Assembly: GCA_017591395.1 (NCBI GenBank)
Contig: WEDG01001250.1
Span: forward strand, 145,354 to 209,353
Length of the DNA stretch: 64,000 bases
Source: Schistocephalus solidus
Taxonomy: Eukaryota > Platyhelminthes > Cestoda > Diphyllobothriidea > Diphyllobothriidae
Direction of reading: 5' to 3'
Shown: positions 57,640 through 64,000 of the stretch, piece after piece
How the letters are laid out: each line of letters opens with the position of its first letter
How positions within the stretch are numbered: the first letter of the stretch is position 1
Program-made: the position numbers and the translations under genes
Notes under the pieces: generated by a model
The model's database searches: none
Told to the model about the DNA's origin: nothing
Seen by the model: only the letters and a program-made list of their open reading frames with translations

Positions 57640-59902
57640 ACCGATACGGGTACGTAGAGCGTACACGGTCTGCAGTTGTTCTCTTAATCTCTCTTTTCTT
57701 CTTCAGTTTTCTACTATTTCACATTCAAAATCTCATCGAACGCGTTATAATTGAGGTTATAGGCTGTTTGGCGTTCCAGTTGAGGTCCTGCAGGCAATCC
57801 CTCTTTATGACATTCCATTTAAGCCCAACGGCTTAGTGCCCACTGAAATCATGACTACGGTTTTCGGAGGGATTTTTCGGAAATCGACAAAAGCAACTTA
57901 CGTCTCCGGCATAATTTCTAATCCTCTGTCTCATCTGAATACAGAGCGTGCTAACTTCAATTAGTGTCGCATTAAAATGTGGTTGGCCTATCTGATACCT
58001 ATTACCTGCGCGTTTATTTTCCCCAAATACACCTGAGCCTATGATGGCGACATCCGTAAGAATTCCAGATGCACTTCACACTTAAATTATACCGCCGAGA
58101 TTCCCCTACATGACAGTCTTCTTATTCCAAAAGAATGTGCCGATGGCAGGTGTGCGGCATACTTAGGCTGCCCTGATCGAGGCCCTGGTGGCCTTAAGGT
58201 AGGTGACTGCCTTCCTTCCTTGAATATCGCCGGTGAACGCTCACCTAAGCGCCTGCTTTTAGGCAGCCTTTGTGTGTGTTAGTTTCCTGGCCGAATTTGC
58301 CTACGAGGCGTTACGGAGACCCCTCTAGCAACTTCGTAAGTAGCATGTACGACCATAGAAAGGCCAATGTCTACCAACTGAGCTGTTCTTCAAAGTGATT
58401 ACGTCCAAGCTCGGGCCACTGTAAATGCTTGCTTGTGACTTTTTTCACTTTCTACATGCAATCTTAATGTCAAGTGTTTCTGTAGTACTCTGTCAACCGA
58501 CCCAGCATGATTCTCGACAGTAGCGGGTTTGAAACGCTACTGCTATCTCTGTAGCCTTCATCATCCATCACTGCTCTTGCGATACAACCTATTATTCTGG
58601 GAAATTAATGATGGAGGATGTAGAACTGTTAGTTTTCGAAGAATGCCCTCTCCAGCTACCCTCATATTTAAGTGCTGTTCCATCTTACCCTGTCTTAATA
58701 TCGAATCCTTTCAACGTTTGAATAGATTTCCCTGGATATTTTTCACTGTATAACATGCTTAGCTTTCCTAAAAATTTAGTGCTCAGATGTATTAGATTAA
58801 GCTTAGTAGTTTTTCAGCCACAACAATTACTGCTTACTTGTCGCGTTTTACGCCAACCGCGTAGGCGTACAGGGTGGATGGCGCCCTTCATGTAATTTTA
58901 TAGGCCTAATTTGCATTTGGCACTGTGCCTGATGCCTACAACTAACGTTAACACGTGTCTGCGCTAGGTTTTATTGGTTTCACGTTAGTGTGCATGTGAA
59001 GTCATCATCCATTCTCATGGTGCAATCACAATCATTCAATCATTCTCTGCTGTTAGGCGGTCTCACATATTCATGTAACGAAGGTCATACGAAAGTGCGC
59101 ATTGTGTTTATGCATTTTAGACCGGAGGAATCTGTATCAGGTCAATTTTCTAGAAAAGTGCACCGTACAAGGTGCGCTTCAGCTGAGAAACCAGTTCCTC
59201 CTAAGACCTCGAAGTCAGTTCATTTTCTCTTTATCTAATCTTGAGGTTGATTGGTCATGATTCGCATACTGCTCTCCCTCGATCGTTCAGACTGTACCAA
59301 TCCATCTTCAATGTCTCCAGTGCTTTTAAAGTGGGCGTACTATGTTTCCTATAACTAACATTATTTTCTGAGCATGCATAACTGGGTACCCTCTTGCGCA
59401 AACAACAGTTACGTTTAACCACTGTATCTGTTCGTCACTAACGAACCCACATTTCTTCCTTACCCGTTATTTTTATGTTCCGTACTTTCATCCAAAATTA
59501 TTGCCTGAACTTGGAGTAAAATTCACGAGACAGGCCTTCTCGATTGAATAAGGTAATGTTTCCGGCGATCAAACAGCCTTCTGCCTCATCCCTGCTTTTA
59601 CATTTACTTGGAATGCAACCATTCGCCTCCATGCTCGGATTTGGTCCGAAAGTTTATTTGAATGTCTGAGTTGACTTCTATGGACTCCGTCGGAATAGAC
59701 ATGTAGTACTCATGAGTGCTAAGTCAGTAATAGGGCTAGTTCTACTTCACAAGTAGTCAGGTCATGTAACATGTAGGTACATACGTTTGCCCCCTAAACG
59801 GACCGCATGGTAGATACGCTGGATCAACACGGGGGGTAAATCAGTATGCGGCAGCCGTTATTATTAATTAAGATAAGGTCCACTAACAAATGCCGAACAT
59901 TT
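57640..59902. other. Unannotated stretch
   Basis: I recognise no supported gene or repeat. Open frames are below about 85 codons with no motif. Confidence 0.35.
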
Positions 59903-59918
59903 GGGGGGGGGGGGGGGG
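59903..59918 (+). repeat. Poly(G) tract, 16 G
   Basis: An uninterrupted run of 16 G begins just before the ERT tail copy. The true length is uncertain because such runs are error-prone in sequencing. Confidence 0.8.
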
Positions 59919-59919
59919 A

Positions 59920-60204
59920 AGGGGCCTGCGCGGGACCAACATGGGGACACACAGGTACGGGCTCATGCCGCACCCTGCTCTCCCACTCCGTGGGAGACTA
60001 CTCATCTGCACCCGACCCAGCCTCCGGTCTTCTTCATTATATCTTGAAACCAGGCACAGGCGAGCAAGGGAAGAGAGAGTGTGGTATATGCGGTGCATAT
60101 CTACTATCACTCAAAACTAATTTGCGCGCCAGTCACCGTCCCTGCGCCACACCTGCGTGGAGCATACGGTGGATATCGTCGGATTACAAATGTCGAACTG
60201 GCAT
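59920..60204 (+). repeat. ERT 3'-tail repeat, solo copy (3' half only)
   Basis: It contains CTCTCCCACTCCGTGGGAGA, CCGGTCTTCTTCATTATATCTTGA, GGGAAGAGAGAGTGTGGTA, AAAACTAATTTGCGCGCCAGTCACCGTCCCTG, GCATACGGTGGATATCGTCG and finally GTCGAACTGGCAT, close to the shared 3' end. It lacks the U units. Confidence 0.68.
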
Positions 60205-62174
60205 GTATCTCCAGTCACATAACCGTGTTTTGTCTATCTTCCCCAAATGATTCGATGCATCAAGGGGTCTCCCAGAATTTCCATGTTCTTTTTTATCATA
60301 GAAATGCCACGGTTTTTGATGCTACGCTTTTTAAAATACTTTCCTCAGTGCTCCAATAACGCTTAGAGTTTTTATGAACCTTCCCAAATTAATTTCACTT
60401 TCCGCCAAGCTTACCACATCTGATCCTAATATTTAAATATATTTGAATACCCGTTACACCCAAGAAACGCGCATTACGAAGAGCTTCGTCAATTTTGATC
60501 TGTCACAGGCTTTTCTATAGGATTAGGTCTAGTTCACAAAGGATTTGCAAAAGGTTGACATCAAGGGAAGTGCGAGGGATAATAATTGTAGAAATTTGCG
60601 CAATTTCATTATCCCTCGTGGTCGCACCTGCCTTCTCAAATGATTTTAAATGGCCACCGGAAAATGAACAATTTTCTAATCTTTGCGTCCACACCACACA
60701 TCTTTTATCACAGGCTTGATAGCCACCCATTGCTTTTCTGAACAAGCACGAAAAAATTTAATTTATAATCGAGTTTCAGTGCGAGCTTTGGGGGCCGACC
60801 ATGACAATTGAGTGTAAATGGCTCCTGCACGCTCGATACTTTGGGTGGCCTATGCGCTGTTGTTCCATTGTAGGGCCAAAGCCCTATACTAAATTTTTTC
60901 CATCTTACTGAATAAAAGGTGCCCCTCGGTATACTTACCTTCAAGTATCGTCGTATGCTTTCCAAGCCATAGGTGGGTTGTTAACCTCTGAACGGCTGCC
61001 TCCCCTGGCTTTGTAGTCTGTGATTACAAGAGGATTTTTTATTGTGAAAACTTTTCATATTTTTCACCTCTCTGGGATACGGAGACTGGAGTGCGGTTTA
61101 CAGAAACACGTCAAAATGTTCGTTCAGCCGTCCCCAGGCCCTTTCTATGCATAGACCGAAAACCAGGTTCTTCCTCCGAAATAAATTATTTCGACTGGGT
61201 TTTCTGTTTAGTGGTGCTTTGCAACTTTGTAGAATTGTTCATACGCAGCATCAAAAGAGGTTTTGAGGCGGGCAGTGATAATTTGCAGGTGCCTACCTCA
61301 CACTTCCCATTTTCACTCCAATCTAGGTTGAGCTCAATGACTAACCCGATATCCTGTCACCACCTTAGGGCCCACAGACATTTTGATTCCAGCGCAGAAC
61401 GAATTAGACTTTGCCGCGAATTAGACTTTGCCGCGACGCCTTCTTCTTTCTTCTTCTGTTTTCGCAGCATCCCCACGCTGAAGTACTATCCATCATAGCC
61501 CGTGATCATCCTTCACTTTACCTCCCAGCTGCCGGTTTTAACACCTGCGCTTTCGTTGTAGCTTGAACCGCTAGTTGTTTGTAAATGCTTCACGCTTCGC
61601 CCTATTTTTAGGCTGAATTTTAGAGTGCCTCCTTAAGATCGTTATATTTCCTTTGTTTCAAGATTGCACTTTAATCTCCGTATTCGACCGTTTCTAGGTA
61701 TGGAGTATACGGGTTTCTTCCCCACTTTATGCATTTCTCTTAGTAATCCCGAGAAATCACGGGATGATACTGAAACTTTTTGTCGAATAAGAAAGCATAT
61801 TCTGGCAATAGATCTGCATTTCATTTTATCCGGAGGTCATGAGTAACCATTTATTGGCTGCCGAATTAAGAAGTATCAATATATTCTTAAGGCTATAATT
61901 TTTATAATGCCAGGCCTCCATTTATTTTAATGTACATTTTTAATCAGCTTTTATAATATGAAATTCAGTTATCCCTTCTCTTCGTATATCATCTAACTAC
62001 TGCTTTTATGTTGGTCAGACTGCAGCTAGATGCCAGCTGTTTGCCTAGGATCGCATTTTGAAAATTTTGTCAAAACTTTTTCGTAAGAAATCAAAAATCG
62101 TTGTATAAACCTCCTCGCATTTTTTAAAAAAGACCGAGGTTGCCGCAAACTTCATCAGCACTGTGCTAGAAGTA
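60205..62174. other. Unannotated stretch with a small tandem duplication
   Basis: I recognise no supported gene. A 17-bp unit, GAATTAGACTTTGCCGC, is present twice in tandem at 61401-61417 and 61418-61434. Confidence 0.45.
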
Positions 62175-64000
62175 ACGAGTTGTTCCTTTGTGCCCTGGAG
62201 CTCAGACTAGAGCTCTCGCAGGCGGTCGCATAGCGACGTTTAGCATATGATGAAATGGAACCGACAAAGACAAGGGAGACCGGAATGGCCATTTCTGGCT
62301 TATTAGCCGTCATCAGCCAGTCATACCCAATCCCAAGTGTGGCACACCTGGGATTCGAACCCACGACCTGGTATTTGAGTCGAACGCTCTACCATTGAGC
62401 CACGGGCTCGTTGTTTTGTCGGTTGTGATCGGGAATATGATGATAGTGTGGGGCTCACCGATCTGCTTAAGGAACATGTATGTTCCTTTGTGCCCTGGAG
62501 CTCAGACTAGAGCTCTCGCAGGCGGTCGCATAGCGACGTGTAGCATATGATGGAGATGGAACCGACAAAGACAAGGGGAGACCGGAATGGCCATTTCTGG
62601 CTTATTAGCCGTCATCAGCCAGTCATACCCAATCCCAAAGTGTAGTGCACACCTGGAGTTCGAACCCGCGACCTTTGGTATTTGGAGTCGAACGCTCTAC
62701 CATTTTGGAGCCACGAGGCTCGTTGTTTTGTCGGTTGTGATCGGGAATATGATGATGAGTGTGGGGCTCACCAATCTGCTAAGGAACATGTATGTTCCGT
62801 TGTGCCCTGGAGCTCAGACTAGAGCTCCTCGCAGACGGTCGCATAGCGACGTGTAGCATATGATGAAATGGAACCGACAAAGACAAGGGGAGACCGGAAT
62901 GGCCATTTCTGGCTTATTAGCCGTCATCAGCCAGTCATACCCAATCCCAAAGTGTGGCACACCTGGGATTCAAACCCGCGACATTTGGTATTCGATCCGA
63001 ACGCTCTACCATTGAGCCACGGGCTCGTGTTTTTTTAGGTTGTGATCGGGAATATGATGATAGTGTGGCGCTCACAGATCTGCTTAAGGAACATGTATGT
63101 TCCGTTTGTGCCCTGGAGCTCAGACTAGAGCCCTCGCAGGCGGTCGCATAGCGACGTTGTAGCATATGATGAAATGGAACCGACAAAGACAAAGGGGAGA
63201 CCGGAATGGCCATTTCTGGCTTATTAGCCGTCATCAGCCAGTCATACCCAATCCCAAGTGTGGCACACCTGGGATTCGAACCCACGACCTTTGGTATTTG
63301 AGTCGAACGCTCTACCATTGAGCCACGGGCTCGTTGTTTTTGTCGGTTGTGATCCGGGAATATGATGATAGTGTGGGGGCTCACCGATCTGCTTAAGGAA
63401 CATGTATGTTCCTTGTGCCCTGGAGCTCAGACTAGAGCCTCGCGAGCGGTCGCATAGCGACGTTTAGCATATGATGGAAATGGAACCGACAAAGACAAGG
63501 GAGACCGGAATGGCCATTTCTGGCTTATTAGCCGTCATCAGCCAGTCATACCCAATCCCAAGTGTAGCACACCTGGGATTCGAACCCACGACCTTTGGTA
63601 TTTGAGTCGAACGCTCTACCATTGAGCCACGGGCTCGTTGTTTTGTCGGTTGTGATCGGGAATATGATGATAGTGTGGGGCTCACCGATCTGCTTAAGGA
63701 ACATGTATGTTCCGTTGTGCCCTAGAGCTCAGACTAGAGCTCTCGCAGGCGGTCGCATAGCGACGTGTAGCATATATGATGAAATGGAACCGACAAAGAC
63801 AAAGGGAGACCGGAATGGCCATTTCTGGCTTATTAGCCGTCATCAGCCAGTCATACCCAATCCCAAAGTGTGGCACACCTGGGATTCGAACCCGCGACCT
63901 TTGGTATTTGAGTCGAACGCTCTACCATTGAGCCACGGGCTCGTTGTTTTTTGTCGGTTGTGATCGGGAATATGATGATAGTGTGGGGCTCACCGATCTG
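62175..64000 (-). repeat. Tandem array of tRNA-derived SINE units (period 304-309 bp)
   Basis: Six units, with a seventh starting at the window edge, contain the same SINE as at 50607-50815 plus extra linker. The A-box complement (CTACCATTGAGCCACGGGC or a variant) recurs with ACC starting at 62391, 62699, 63008, 63314, 63618 and 63924, giving spacings of 308, 309, 306, 304 and 306. Units are very similar and differ mainly by one-base changes in homopolymers. Each carries the SINE body and two hairpins, AAGGAACATgtATGTTCCTT and GTCGCataGCGAC. The array runs off the window. Confidence 0.88.
62350..62415 (-). promoter_or_regulatory. Internal RNA polymerase III promoter (A and B boxes) of array unit 1
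   Basis: On the minus strand TGGCTCAATGG fits the A-box and GGTTCGAATCC is a perfect B-box, spaced as in a tRNA. The D-stem pairs (GCTC/GAGC) but acceptor and anticodon stems do not, so it is a tRNA relic able at most to drive Pol III transcription. Units 3 to 6 keep the same boxes; unit 2 has inserted bases in both the A-box region and the loop. Confidence 0.7.

Noticed and set aside
62350..63990. Six functional tRNA genes
   Set aside because: A and B boxes and the D-stem are good, but the acceptor stem and anticodon stem do not pair in any unit; they are tRNA-derived repeat heads.
62175..64000. CRISPR array
   Set aside because: The repeat unit is over 300 bp with no short repeat/spacer pattern, and the setting is eukaryotic.

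Overview
This window looks like repeat-rich intergenic and intronic DNA from a large invertebrate genome. It has interrupted genes, long introns with GT..AG borders, tRNA-derived SINEs and several decayed retrotransposons, and no bacterial features. An RTE-like endonuclease-reverse transcriptase (ERT) with C-terminal C2H2 fingers, together with a CR1-like LINE, suggests a flatworm, probably a diphyllobothriid-type tapeworm. That assignment rests on recognising the element families and was not checked against a database.

Layout. 1-10490 is a pile of ERT sequence: minus-strand 3'-tail fragments (851-1650), plus-strand copy A (1871-7187), an inverted RT-deleted copy C (7188-9583), and a plus-strand 3' piece D (9590-10490). 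13316-31878 holds the best host gene, five plus-strand exons joined in phase that encode at least 690 residues of a C2H2-type zinc-finger protein with a coiled-coil-like segment and an acidic tail. Its last intron contains ERT copy B (24890-30760), which is itself a chimera. 33600-39976 is a second retroelement cluster: a decayed minus-strand Ty3/Gypsy element, another ERT tail, a plus-strand Gypsy RNase H fragment, and a fairly well preserved CR1-like LINE. 39977-46780 holds nothing I can support. 46804-47208 is probably the first coding exon of a protein phosphatase 2A B'' regulatory subunit. From 49560 to the end there are ERT tails, tRNA-derived SINEs, foldback/MITE-like elements, one small membrane-protein reading frame, and a tandem array (62175-64000, continuing off the window) in which a tRNA-derived SINE unit repeats every 304-309 bp.

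How the parts relate. The two host genes are on the plus strand; everything else is mobile or derived. Copies C and D together have the geometry of a twin-primed LINE insertion. A 0.5-0.6 kb piece spanning the C/D inversion junction recurs almost unchanged, in the opposite orientation, inside copy B, so the two loci share a rearranged junction. Solo ERT tails elsewhere end at the same 3' point, as expected of 5'-truncated LINE insertions or a SINE living off the same tail. No autonomous element here is intact: every ERT, CR1 and Gypsy frame carries stops or frameshifts.
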